DNA from: JBCBKP01 sp038746265
GTDB lineage: Bacteria; Planctomycetota; Phycisphaerae; Phycisphaerales; UBA1924
DNA: 19,430 nt
Assembly: GCA_038746265.1 (NCBI GenBank)
Contig: JBCDKU010000050.1
Location: forward strand, 1-19,430
Direction of reading: 5' to 3'
The number at the start of each line of letters is the position of its first letter. Position 1 is the first letter of the stretch. Position numbers and translations under genes: made by a program. The notes beneath the pieces are model-generated. The model was not told where the DNA came from and did not search any database. It worked only from the letters and a program-made list of their open reading frames with translations. This document shows positions 7,647 through 15,611 of this stretch, one piece after another.

Positions 7647-9587
7647 TCAGATTTCGATCAGGCGCTGATGCCGGTGATCTTCACCCGCGTGTACCGCTGG
7701 CGGTGACCGGTCTTCCGCTTGTAGCCCTTCTTGGGCTTGAACTTGTAGATGTGGAGCTTCTCGCCCTTGAAGTCGCCCTCGACGACCTCCGCGGTCACGC
7801 TCGCGCCGTTGACGTACGGGGCGCCGATCTGGCTCTTGCTTGAATCGGTGTTGTCGCCGACAACCAAGACCTTGTCGAACGTGATCGACGAGCCCGCCTC
7901 GGCCTCGCCGCCCGCGTGCAGGTCGATCAGGATCTCTTCGCCCTCGGTGACCTTCCGCTGACCGCCCGATTCTTCGATAATGGCGTACATACCAGACGCT
8001 CCTTCGCATCCACGCGGGTCGGGGCGACCAGGCCGGTCGGCTTCGGGCCCGTCCCGCAGCGGGCCCAAACGATAGACAGGATCCGAACCGAAGTCTGCCG
8101 CCGCGGGATTCCCGGAGCCGGTCCCAGAACCCGTCCTCCCACCGAACAACCGCGTAATCCTCGATCACCTCGACGATCGCCCGGTGCCGCGTCCCGATCC
8201 GAAGCCGCTTGAGCTGATCCACATGCCACAGCACCCACGACCCCGCCGGAGGCTCGCGGCCGCCGTGGGCGTACGAGTAATCAGCGAACCCTCGGGGCCA
8301 TTCGCCGATCGTGAGCGCGATCGACCCCGCTCGGTCCGGCATGATCGTGCCGTTCCACAGCTCGACACCTTCCGGCATCCCGCGGACAACCTCGCCGATC
8401 CGAACAAACCGCGCGTCCCGCTCACCGCGCGGCAGCACGGGCACAAACAACGCGACGACCCCAAGCGCCACCGCCGCCCGCGGCAGCCACACCAACCGCC
8501 GCGTCCCCGGCCCCCGGATCCCGGACGGCGCCCACCGCGCGACCCAGAGCCCCGCGACCAACGCGAGCGCCGGGTAGACGTGCAGCATGTACCGCGGCCG
8601 CTTGTCGCTGAAGAACGCCAGCAGCACAAGCCACGCCCCGCACCACACCGCCGCGAACAGCACCGCCCGCGACGACCGACCAAGCGGTCTCACGCACGCC
8701 GTCACGGCACCCAGCACCAGCAGCACGTTCCACGGCACGAACTCGCGACCTATATAGAGCAGATAGCTCCACCACGGATCCCGCGCAAAGCCCTCCGCGC
8801 CCTGCGCCCGCGCGAGCGTCTCGCGACCGAAATACTGCGACGTGAACTCGTCGCCGTGCATCACGACCATCGACACATGCCACGGCGCCGCGACGACGAC
8901 CGCGACCGGCACGCTCAGCGCCAGCCACCCGATCGCGCCCCACTTTTTCTGCAGCCCGAGCCACACCGCCAGCATCGGCACGCCGAGCAACGCAAAGAAC
9001 GGTTTGCACAACAGCGCCAGCCCGATCCACACGCCGCTGCCGACGAGCTTCCACGCCAGCCCTTTCCGCTCGCCCTCCGCAACCCACGCGACGGCCATCA
9101 TCATGAACCCGACCACCGCGTAGTCCATGATTGCGCGGTCGAGGTGCACCGCGAACGGGAACGACAGCGCGAGCATCAGCCCCGCGAGCAGCCCGACCTT
9201 CGCGCCCGCGAGTTGCCGAGCCGCACACGCCGACGCCCCGACCGCGAACGCCCCCTGCAACACCACCGGAATCTTGATCACCCACAGGGGCGGCGTCCCC
9301 GCGAACACGGGCGACAGCGCCGCCATGAACACCGCGTGGATCCACAGCACCAGCGGCGGCTTGTTGAAGTACGCCAGATCGCCCGCCATAGGCGTCCACC
9401 AGTCGCCCGTCCGCACCATCTCCCATGCCACACCCGCGTAGAGCCCGGTGTCCACCTCGAAGTCGTTATCGAGCAGACGCACCAGCCCCAGCCCGATCAT
9501 CACGAGCGAGGGAAGCAGCCAGTACCTGTTCCGGGCGTACACGCCGCCGAGCCGGGCCATCGCCCGAATGTAGCCGCTTTTGCGCAT
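7647..9587 (-). CDS. ArnT/PMT-like glycosyltransferase, family 39 (C-terminus doubtful)
   Basis: A polytopic membrane enzyme of the PMT_2/GT39 type, which transfers sugars from a polyprenyl-phosphate donor on the outer face of the membrane. The first helix is followed by the acidic catalytic loop DNDFEVDTGLYAG (about 40-52 from this start). Then come DWWTP, FNKPPLVLW (about 74-82) and roughly ten hydrophobic helices. Nothing resembling the family is seen after about residue 490 (near 8115). From there the frame stays open, arginine-rich, through the rplU leader and all of rplU to a TGA at 7647. The true stop may have been lost by a frameshift or sequencing error. Start choices are ATG 9611, 9587 and 9560, none with a convincing ribosome binding site; 9587 is a compromise. 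Acceptor and sugar unknown. Confidence 0.8.
   Translation of the reverse strand: MRKSGYIRAMARLGGVYARNRYWLLPSLVMIGLGLVRLLDNDFEVDTGLYAGVAWEMVRTGDWWTPMAGDLAYFNKPPLVLWIHAVFMAALSPVFAGTPPLWVIKIPVVLQGAFAVGASACAARQLAGAKVGLLAGLMLALSFPFAVHLDRAIMDYAVVGFMMMAVAWVAEGERKGLAWKLVGSGVWIGLALLCKPFFALLGVPMLAVWLGLQKKWGAIGWLALSVPVAVVVAAPWHVSMVVMHGDEFTSQYFGRETLARAQGAEGFARDPWWSYLLYIGREFVPWNVLLVLGAVTACVRPLGRSSRAVLFAAVWCGAWLVLLAFFSDKRPRYMLHVYPALALVAGLWVARWAPSGIRGPGTRRLVWLPRAAVALGVVALFVPVLPRGERDARFVRIGEVVRGMPEGVELWNGTIMPDRAGSIALTIGEWPRGFADYSYAHGGREPPAGSWVLWHVDQLKRLRIGTRHRAIVEVIEDYAVVRWEDGFWDRLRESRGGRLRFGSCLSFGPAAGRARSRPAWSPRPAWMRRSVWYVRHYRRIGRSAEGHRGRRDPDRPARGRRGRGGLVDHVRQGLGCRRQHRFKQEPDRRPVRQRRERDRGGRRGRLQGREAPHLQVQAQEGLQAEDRSPPAVHAGEDHRHQRLIEI
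7658..7990 (-). CDS. rplU: 50S ribosomal protein bL21
   Basis: The 110-residue product is bL21, which binds 23S rRNA in the large subunit. It starts MYAIIEESGGQRKV and ends in the diagnostic basic block FKPKKGYKRKTGHRQRYT followed by VKITGI. The start at 7990 has AAGGAG 8 nt upstream and matches homologues; an open extension to 8149 has no bL21 character. The entire gene also lies inside the open, same-strand reading frame of the upstream glycosyltransferase, read in a different frame, so automatic gene callers may drop it. The usual partner rpmA (bL27) does not follow; an MscS gene is next, 68 bp downstream on the same strand. Confidence 0.96.
   Translation of the reverse strand: MYAIIEESGGQRKVTEGEEILIDLHAGGEAEAGSSITFDKVLVVGDNTDSSKSQIGAPYVNGASVTAEVVEGDFKGEKLHIYKFKPKKGYKRKTGHRQRYTRVKITGISA
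8045..8066 (-). promoter_or_regulatory. GC-rich hairpin in the rplU leader
   Basis: GGGCCCG (8045-8051) pairs with CGGGCCC (8060-8066) over an 8-nt loop, about 55 nt before the rplU start. It has no run of T after it on either strand, so it is not a classical terminator. It could be an autoregulatory ribosomal-protein leader, or simply GC-rich sequence between two genes. The base pairing is seen; the role is speculation. Confidence 0.35.
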
Positions 9588-9658
9588 CACCCCGCAGCAA
9601 GCCGGACCCATGACCGGACTTTCGCGCCCGTCCCCTGATCCGCGTCGATACCCCGAAC

Positions 9659-10342
9659 ATGAAGCAGAACGCGACCGCCGACTACCAGTCCTACCGCGAC
9701 CTTCAGATCGAGGCGAACGAGCGCAAGTTCCACCGCGTCTGGGCCTGCCCCCGCGAGATGGCGGTCGTCGCCCAGCTGGTCCGCCGCCACGCCGGCCCGC
9801 CCGCGTTCGGCCTCTGCCACGGTGCCCGCAACGGCCAGGAGGTCCGCCTACTGAGATTCGAGTTCGGCGGCGACACCGAGATCCTCGGCACCGACATCAG
9901 CCCCACCGCCGAGTCCGTCCGCGACATGGTCCAGTGGGACTTCCACGACGAGAACCCCGCCTGGAACGGCCGCGCCGACTTCATCTACTCCAACTCGTGG
10001 GACCACACCTATGACATCGACAAGCTCGCCGCCGCGTGGGCCGCGACGCTCCGCCCCGGCGGCGTCGCCGTCGTCGAGTGGACAATCCATCACGACGAGC
10101 AGGGCACGGGCGTCTACGACTGCTTCGGCTGCTCCGAGGACGAGCTCGCCGCCGCGTTCACCCGCGCGGGCCTGACCGAGGTCGAGCGTGCCCGCATGCC
10201 GGGCGGCTTCAACACCGCCAAGCCCGCCGTCCGCGTCGCGCTCCGCGACGGCGCCGCTGACCCGCTCGCCGACGGACGCCAGACCGAGTACATCGGCGCA
10301 GACTGCGAGTTGGTGCTGCTGACGTTCCGGCGGGCGGCGTGA
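9659..10342 (+). CDS. Class I SAM-dependent methyltransferase, atypical motif I
   Basis: The 227-residue protein shows a Rossmann methyltransferase layout. A glycine-rich turn GLCHGARNGQE lies at about 51-61, in the place of the usual GxGxG, followed by a strand ending in an acidic residue (GTDISPTA, 77-84). The acidic DFHDENPAW stretch, the FIYSNSWDHTYD strand and the post-core LRPGG (131-135) complete the core. This pattern fits a methyltransferase of unknown substrate. It is divergent from the membrane glycosyltransferase with only about 50-70 bp between the starts, so the two could share a promoter region and perhaps a glycan-related role; this is inference from position alone. No clear ribosome binding site precedes the ATG. 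Its stop codon directly abuts that of the convergent gene. Confidence 0.75.
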   Translation: MKQNATADYQSYRDLQIEANERKFHRVWACPREMAVVAQLVRRHAGPPAFGLCHGARNGQEVRLLRFEFGGDTEILGTDISPTAESVRDMVQWDFHDENPAWNGRADFIYSNSWDHTYDIDKLAAAWAATLRPGGVAVVEWTIHHDEQGTGVYDCFGCSEDELAAAFTRAGLTEVERARMPGGFNTAKPAVRVALRDGAADPLADGRQTEYIGADCELVLLTFRRAA

Positions 10343-10352
10343 TCACGCCGCC
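10333..10352. repeat. 20-bp perfect palindrome spanning two abutting stop codons
   Basis: GGCGGCGTGATCACGCCGCC is an uninterrupted palindrome centred between 10342 and 10343. Its middle TGATCA supplies the TGA of the plus-strand methyltransferase and the TGA of the minus-strand zinc-ribbon protein. As RNA it can form an 8-bp stem with a GAUC loop from either side. No T-run follows, so it is at best a weak bidirectional terminator or a stalling hairpin. Confidence 0.7.
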
Positions 10353-11131
10353 GGCTCGGCGGCGTTGCTGAAGACCGTCAGATCGAAGCCGCACTCTGCA
10401 CACACATCACAGCCGTCCGAAACGTCGTACCCGCAGGTCGGGCATCGATCAACTTCGTCTCGATTGATCGTGCCGTACTTGTCGCGCCGTGCGAGGTGAC
10501 GCCGCAGCTCGAGCCACACCAAGATCGGCCCGAACGGAACGATGAAAAGAAACAGCATCTCCCCGCTGAAGTTATTGGGATCGTGCCCCAGGCGAAGACG
10601 AACAAGGCGCGTCAACCGAGCGAGAGCAATGAGGCCGGAGATCAGAACAAGTACTGCACCAAGCGCGAACGAGCCGCCGTCGGGAGCCCCGGTCAGCGTG
10701 TGCCCGGAGAGTGCGAGCACAAAGAGAAGCGCGCCCGTCGCGAGAACCCGACCGTAAAGCTTGTAGAAATACTCCGCGCGAAACGGATCCACAGGCAGCG
10801 GCCCTTTGAACCGCTGACGCAGCTCGGGGCCGTAGACCGGGAACGCCGCCACGTTCGTCATCGCAACCCAGAGACTCTGGAGCCCCTTCGCGCCCACACC
10901 GCGAGGCAGACGACGGCTTGCCTGATAGTGCGTCGTGCCGATGAGCGCCACCGCCACGAACGGAAGTGATCCTTGAACAACCTCAACGACGCCCAATGCA
11001 GTCGCCGGCAGTAGACCTGCGAGATCCACAAGCGATAGAAGCGCCAGGCCCGGGATGATCAGCCAGGAGACGCCGAAGGCAATGAACCAGAACCGCGCCC
11101 CTTCGAAGGCATGCGGCGAGGTGTCGTCCAT
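10343..11131 (-). CDS. Membrane protein with C-terminal zinc ribbon
   Basis: I recognise no named family. The 262-residue product has about five hydrophobic helices (near 15-37, 40-66, 128-146, 154-172 and 190-208). After a basic stretch comes a C-terminal zinc ribbon with CPTCG (Cys230, Cys233) and CAECG (Cys244, Cys247); Cys241 is an extra cysteine. Such CPxCGYD...CxECG tails are common on planctomycete proteins and presumably bind zinc on the cytoplasmic side. The ATG shares its A with the TGA of typA (TGATG), so it is translated by coupling to the GTPase gene; an in-frame GTG one codon earlier is possible. Its stop abuts that of the convergent methyltransferase. Function unknown. Confidence 0.8.
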   Translation of the reverse strand: MDDTSPHAFEGARFWFIAFGVSWLIIPGLALLSLVDLAGLLPATALGVVEVVQGSLPFVAVALIGTTHYQASRRLPRGVGAKGLQSLWVAMTNVAAFPVYGPELRQRFKGPLPVDPFRAEYFYKLYGRVLATGALLFVLALSGHTLTGAPDGGSFALGAVLVLISGLIALARLTRLVRLRLGHDPNNFSGEMLFLFIVPFGPILVWLELRRHLARRDKYGTINRDEVDRCPTCGYDVSDGCDVCAECGFDLTVFSNAAEPAA

Positions 11132-13053
11132 CACCCCCCCAACGAAGCCTTATCTTTCGCCTGCCGCTCCGCCCGCCGACGCAGGCCCTCATCCAGGACC
11201 TTCTTCCGCATCCGCACCGTCGTGGGCGTGATCTCGATCAGCTCATCGTCGTCGATGTACTCGATGCACTGCTCGAGGCTCAGCTGCTTGGGCTGCTTGA
11301 GCGTCACGAACGCTTCCTTGTTTGCGCTGCGGATGTTGTCGAGCTTCTTCGTCTTCACCACGTTCACCGTGATGTCGTTCGGCCGGTTGTGCTCGCCCAC
11401 GATCTGACCCGCGTACACCGCGTCGCCCGGCTTCACCATCAAAACGCCCCGGTCGTGCAGCCCCTCGGCCGCGTACGCGGTCGCCTGACCCGACTCGGTC
11501 GCGACCATCACGCCCGCGTGCCGGCTCGGCACCTCGCCGCTCTTGGGCTCGAAGCGCTCGAACGTGTGGTGCATGATCGCCTCGCCCTGCGACGCCGTCA
11601 GCACGCGGCCGCGCAGACCGATCAACGCCCGCGACGAGATCTCGAAGACTAGGTGCGAGACGTCCGACCCGCGCTCCTCCATCTTCTTCATCTCGCCCTT
11701 GCGCTCGCCGACAAGCTGCATCACCGCGCCCACCGACTCGTTCGGGCAGTCGATCACCAGCTCCTCGATCGGCTCGTGGATCACGCCGTTGATCTCGCGC
11801 TCGATCACGATGGGCTTGCCGATCGCGAGCTCGAAGCCCTCGCGACGCATCGTCTCGATCAGGATGCCCAGGTGCAGGATGCCGCGGCCCGACACGATGA
11901 ACTCGTCCGTCCCCATGCCCGGCTCGACCCGCAGCGCCACGTTGTGCTGCAGCTCCTTGTCCAGGCGCGAGCGGATCTGCCGCGACGTGACAAACTCGCC
12001 CTCCTGACCCGCAAACGGCGAATCGTTGATCCGGAACAGCATCGAGATCGTCGGCTCATCGACCGTCACGCCCTCGAGCGGCTCTGGGTGATCCGGGTCA
12101 GCGATCGTGTCGCCGATATCGATGTCCTCGACGCCCGTCACCGCGCACAGATCGCCCGCCTCGATCTTGTCGGCGTCGCGCCGGCCGAGACCCGCGAACC
12201 CGAGCAGGCCGCCGATCTTCGCCTTCTTCTTCTTCATCGTGCCGTCGGGGTTCTCCTTCACGAGCATCACGGGTTGCCCGTTCATGATCGTCCCGCTAAA
12301 TACACGCCCGATGCCGATCCGCCCGACGTACTCCGAGAAATCGAGCGACGTCACCAGCATCTGCAGCGGCTTCTCCGGGTACGCCTCCGGGTGCGGCACA
12401 TGCTTGATGATCAGCTCGAAGATCGCCTGCAGGTCGCCCGTCTCGGGCAGGACCGACATGTCCACGCCGTCGAGCGAATCGACCGCCCAGCCGTTCTTCG
12501 CCGAGGCGAACGCCACCGGGACGTCCAGCGTCTCGTCGTCCGCGCCGAGCGACACCAACAGATCGAACACCTGATCCATCACGCGGTCCGGCTCGGCGTC
12601 GGGCCGGTCGCACTTGTTCACGACAAGACACGGGCGGAGCCCCGCCTCGAGCGCCTTGCCCAGCACGAACTTCGTCTGGGGCATCGGACCCTCGAACGCA
12701 TCGACGACCAGCAGGCACCCGTCCGCGAGCCGCAGCACCCGCTCGACCTCGCCCCCGAAGTCGGCGTGACCCGGCGTGTCGATGATGTTCACGCGGTAGA
12801 CGTGCCCATCCTCGGCCGCGTAGTTCACCGCGCAGTTCTTCGAAAGGATCGTGATCCCGCGCTCCCGCTCGAGCGGGTTCGAGTCCATGATCAGATCGTG
12901 CTGACCGCCCTGGAGCTTCTCGAGCTCGCCCGAGCGGAAGTTGCCCGACTGCTTGAGCAGGTTGTCCACCAGCGTCGTCTTGCCGTGGTCCACGTGGGCG
13001 ATGATCGCCACGTTCCGCAGGTTGACCGCCGCCGCCTCGTCGTTCGTCGTCAT
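11131..13053 (-). CDS. typA: Translational GTPase TypA/BipA
   Basis: The 640-residue protein is the ribosome-associated GTPase TypA (BipA), which acts in 50S assembly and in growth under stress or at low temperature. All G-motifs are intact: AHVDHGKTT (19-27), RGITI (65-69), DTPGHADFG (92-100), NKCD (146-149) and a later ASAKNG. The family's own middle and C-terminal parts follow, with GRGILHLGILIETMRREGFE and KEAFVTLKQPKQLSLEQ. Length is somewhat above the 600-615 usual for the family, from small insertions. ATG 13053 is preferred to the adjacent in-frame GTG 13056; a GGGG element is about 8 nt upstream. It lies 48 bp after the secreted-protein gene on the same strand, so read-through from the sigma-factor operon is possible. 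The next gene is coupled to it. Confidence 0.97.
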   Translation of the reverse strand: MTTNDEAAAVNLRNVAIIAHVDHGKTTLVDNLLKQSGNFRSGELEKLQGGQHDLIMDSNPLERERGITILSKNCAVNYAAEDGHVYRVNIIDTPGHADFGGEVERVLRLADGCLLVVDAFEGPMPQTKFVLGKALEAGLRPCLVVNKCDRPDAEPDRVMDQVFDLLVSLGADDETLDVPVAFASAKNGWAVDSLDGVDMSVLPETGDLQAIFELIIKHVPHPEAYPEKPLQMLVTSLDFSEYVGRIGIGRVFSGTIMNGQPVMLVKENPDGTMKKKKAKIGGLLGFAGLGRRDADKIEAGDLCAVTGVEDIDIGDTIADPDHPEPLEGVTVDEPTISMLFRINDSPFAGQEGEFVTSRQIRSRLDKELQHNVALRVEPGMGTDEFIVSGRGILHLGILIETMRREGFELAIGKPIVIEREINGVIHEPIEELVIDCPNESVGAVMQLVGERKGEMKKMEERGSDVSHLVFEISSRALIGLRGRVLTASQGEAIMHHTFERFEPKSGEVPSRHAGVMVATESGQATAYAAEGLHDRGVLMVKPGDAVYAGQIVGEHNRPNDITVNVVKTKKLDNIRSANKEAFVTLKQPKQLSLEQCIEYIDDDELIEITPTTVRMRKKVLDEGLRRRAERQAKDKASLGG

Positions 13054-13101
13054 CACAGAGCCCCAGCGGGCCCCGCGGCAGGCGCGGCCTCGCCGGAGAC
13101 G

Positions 13102-14664
13102 TTAGGGACCCGCCGCGTACCGAGGCGTCGGAACCACCGCTTCTGACGTCGTTTCGGGCGCTTCTCCGCCGTACACCAGCTCCGCCCTCACCACACCCGC
13201 TCGATCGACGCGGACATCCCACGAGACCGTCCCGCCAAGCTCGCCGATCCCCCACGCCCCACCGAGCGCCTCGACCAGCGACGCGGGCAAGAGCCCGGGC
13301 CGAAGCACACCCCGCGTGATCACCCGCCGCGTTGGCTCGATGTCCTCCGCAACGAGCGACGTCCGCACAAACGCCGCGACCCGAGCCCGGCGGACCGGCT
13401 CGAACAGCCCCCGCAATTCCGCGGTCCCCGCGTTGATCGAGGCCGCCCACCAGCTCGAGCCGTCATCGAGCAGCGCCGCCGGCTCGGGCCCGTTCTCCCA
13501 GGGCCCCCAACGCACGTCCGCCGCTGAGCCAAAGAGCGACCCCGCGACCGTGCCCGCCGTCATCGTGATCCGCTCGTGCCGCCGGGCGTGAGGGAACCGC
13601 CCGCGCAGCCGGCTCGCGTCGCCCGTCGAGCCGAGCATCGCGAGCACCACCGACATCGCAGAGTCCGCCGAAGACTTCGATTCCACGCACGCCTGAATGA
13701 CGGTGTGCTCGTCGCCGCCCACGCGCGGATCGCACGAGACCGACCCGAAGAGCCGCCCCGCGGGCAGGTCCATGCCCGAGAGCTCGAGCGATTCCGGCAC
13801 GGGCGACGCCCAGTTCAAAAGCCCCGGCAGCCGCAGGATCGCGTCCAGCGCCGCGGCCGACCCGACGAACGCCAGCCCATCTGATTCATCGCCGATCAGC
13901 CGCTCGGCGTCACCCTCGCTCCACGTACGCTGCGCCGCGCGCACCAAGCCGAGTGTTTCCGCCGGTGCTTCAAAGACCGTCTCGAGCCGACCGCCGGTGT
14001 CCGACGCCCGAAGTTCAACGACACCCCGCGGCAGCCGCAGGGTCGCGTCCACCCGCGCGATGTCCGAGACCTGCCCGAACCGCTCGCGGTCCGCCGCCCA
14101 CAGCACCGACGCCGCGAACGCCGCGTCGCTCTTCGCGCCGTGCCGCGTCGGCGCGAGCACAAGCACCGCCGAGCCGTCGGAGGCCCGGAGCGTCGCCGCC
14201 TGGTACCGACCGTCCTCGAGCGCGAACTTCGCACGGCCGTGCACGGTGCCCCGCAGCTTGCCGCCAAGCCCCGAACGCACGCGAGCCTCAAGCGGCCGCG
14301 CGATCGGCGCGATCGCCGTCCACGTCCAGGCAGTCTCGCCGTTCTTAAGTTTGAACCGATCGACCGCGATGGTGAGCGGGCCGGCAAGAAGCTGCCCCTG
14401 CTGCCATGCATCCTCAACGCGGAGTTGCCGCAGCAGCCCTCGCCACGCGGCATCGAGATCATCGACCGACTCGCGCCCGACGATCAGCCCCGCCGCATCG
14501 CGGATCATCTCCGATTCAGCGATCCGTTCCGTGCGGTGCAGCTCGAGCACCACCGGCGCGTCCTCGGGCCCCTCGACCATCGCGGCCGAGACCATCGGCA
14601 CCGGCGAGCCCAGCAGCACCAGCATCGCGAGACGCAGCAGCGGCACGAACCAGCCGCGTGTCAC
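13102..14664 (-). CDS. Secreted protein of unknown function, third gene of sigma operon
   Basis: No family is recognised. The 520-residue product begins with a signal peptide (hydrophobic core LLRLAMLVLLG, likely cleavage near residue 27 after VSA). No further membrane helix, lipobox or cysteine cluster is seen. The mature part alternates short strands and helices, with long alanine/leucine/arginine-rich stretches, and looks like a soluble extracytoplasmic domain. Translation starts at a GTG overlapping the anti-sigma stop as GTGA, with AGAGGA about 9 nt upstream, so its synthesis is tied to the sigma/anti-sigma genes. By position it could be the sensor partner, ligand or main target of that pair. 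This is inference; nothing in the sequence proves a link beyond the operon. Confidence 0.8.
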   Translation of the reverse strand: MTRGWFVPLLRLAMLVLLGSPVPMVSAAMVEGPEDAPVVLELHRTERIAESEMIRDAAGLIVGRESVDDLDAAWRGLLRQLRVEDAWQQGQLLAGPLTIAVDRFKLKNGETAWTWTAIAPIARPLEARVRSGLGGKLRGTVHGRAKFALEDGRYQAATLRASDGSAVLVLAPTRHGAKSDAAFAASVLWAADRERFGQVSDIARVDATLRLPRGVVELRASDTGGRLETVFEAPAETLGLVRAAQRTWSEGDAERLIGDESDGLAFVGSAAALDAILRLPGLLNWASPVPESLELSGMDLPAGRLFGSVSCDPRVGGDEHTVIQACVESKSSADSAMSVVLAMLGSTGDASRLRGRFPHARRHERITMTAGTVAGSLFGSAADVRWGPWENGPEPAALLDDGSSWWAASINAGTAELRGLFEPVRRARVAAFVRTSLVAEDIEPTRRVITRGVLRPGLLPASLVEALGGAWGIGELGGTVSWDVRVDRAGVVRAELVYGGEAPETTSEAVVPTPRYAAGP

Positions 14665-15611
14665 CGCCCGCCGTCCTCTGATTCAGATCGGGTGTCGGCC
14701 GACGCATCAGCGGGCACGCGCACCCACGACGCCGTCCGCGCCGCCGGCAGGCTCACACGCATCACCGTGTCGCCCGCCATCACGCCGCGGCGGAACCGCG
14801 GGGCACCGAACATCGCCTCGGTGCTCTCGGGCACCAGCGACGACGCGGCAAACGCTTCCGAATAGCCGTTTACGCCGCCCGCCAGGCTCCCGACACTCGA
14901 CGACGCCGCGAACCGCGCGGCCGGATCTCGCAGATACAGCGCCGCCTCCTGCGGAGACACCGCGTCGGCCGTCCGCCATTCGATCGCCGCCGGCAACCGG
15001 TCAGGGACGTTGGGCGTCCGCTCCTCGACGAGCGCGAAGGTTTCAACCCCGTTGCCGCCAATCGCGGCCACGAAGGGCTGCGCGGACCGCTTGATGTCGT
15101 CCGCCAGACTCTCGGCAGCGGTCAGCACGCCCGGGATCGCATCGCCGCTGACGCTGTCGTCCAACGCCGTGAGCGGCGCCGGCTCGGCCTTGAGCCGAAG
15201 CAGCGACGGCGCGACGCGGTACCCCACCATCACGCCGGCAAACGACACAATGACCATCGCCGCGAGCGCCAGACGCCCACGCGACACACCCTTCCGCTGC
15301 ACCGCGCTCAGGAACCCGCGACGGATCGCGACCTCCTCGAGCACGCGGTCCGCGAGACCGGCCGGCACCTCGGGCTGCTCCGAGAGCACCCGAACCGCCC
15401 GAGCACCGTCACGCAGATCCGCCCGCGCGACCGGATCAGCCGACACACGGCCGACCGCGTCACGCAGCGCCGCCTGCGGGCAGTCACCATCAAGGATCGA
15501 GTCGATCAGCTGGTCAAGCTCGGCATCCGTCGGCATATCGCCACCCGGAACGCCGCCACTCGGAAGACCGTAGGTCTGGGCGTCGTCGTTCTCGTGAGGA
15601 AGATGGCTCAC
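14661..15611 (-). CDS. Transmembrane anti-sigma factor (predicted)
   Basis: The 316-residue product has an acidic cytoplasmic domain of about 110 residues containing MPTDAELDQLIDSILDGD and further amphipathic helices. One membrane helix follows (about 114-131, LALAAMVIVSFAGVMVG), then an extracytoplasmic domain of about 185 residues. This topology, directly after an ECF sigma gene, is typical of anti-sigma factors. The zinc-binding HxxxCxxC motif of many such proteins is absent (only one cysteine, Cys44, is in the cytoplasmic part). GTG 15611 is chosen as start because it overlaps the sigma stop as GTGA and has GGAGG 7 nt upstream; an ATG at 15536 would drop 25 residues. The next gene is joined in the same way. 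The role is inferred from topology and position. Confidence 0.8.
   Translation of the reverse strand: MSHLPHENDDAQTYGLPSGGVPGGDMPTDAELDQLIDSILDGDCPQAALRDAVGRVSADPVARADLRDGARAVRVLSEQPEVPAGLADRVLEEVAIRRGFLSAVQRKGVSRGRLALAAMVIVSFAGVMVGYRVAPSLLRLKAEPAPLTALDDSVSGDAIPGVLTAAESLADDIKRSAQPFVAAIGGNGVETFALVEERTPNVPDRLPAAIEWRTADAVSPQEAALYLRDPAARFAASSSVGSLAGGVNGYSEAFAASSLVPESTEAMFGAPRFRRGVMAGDTVMRVSLPAARTASWVRVPADASADTRSESEDGGR

Noticed and set aside
12875..12886. GGGTTCGAGTCC resembling a tRNA T-loop
   Set aside because: It lies inside typA, where the minus strand encodes the conserved MDSNPLERE segment, and no cloverleaf arms surround it.
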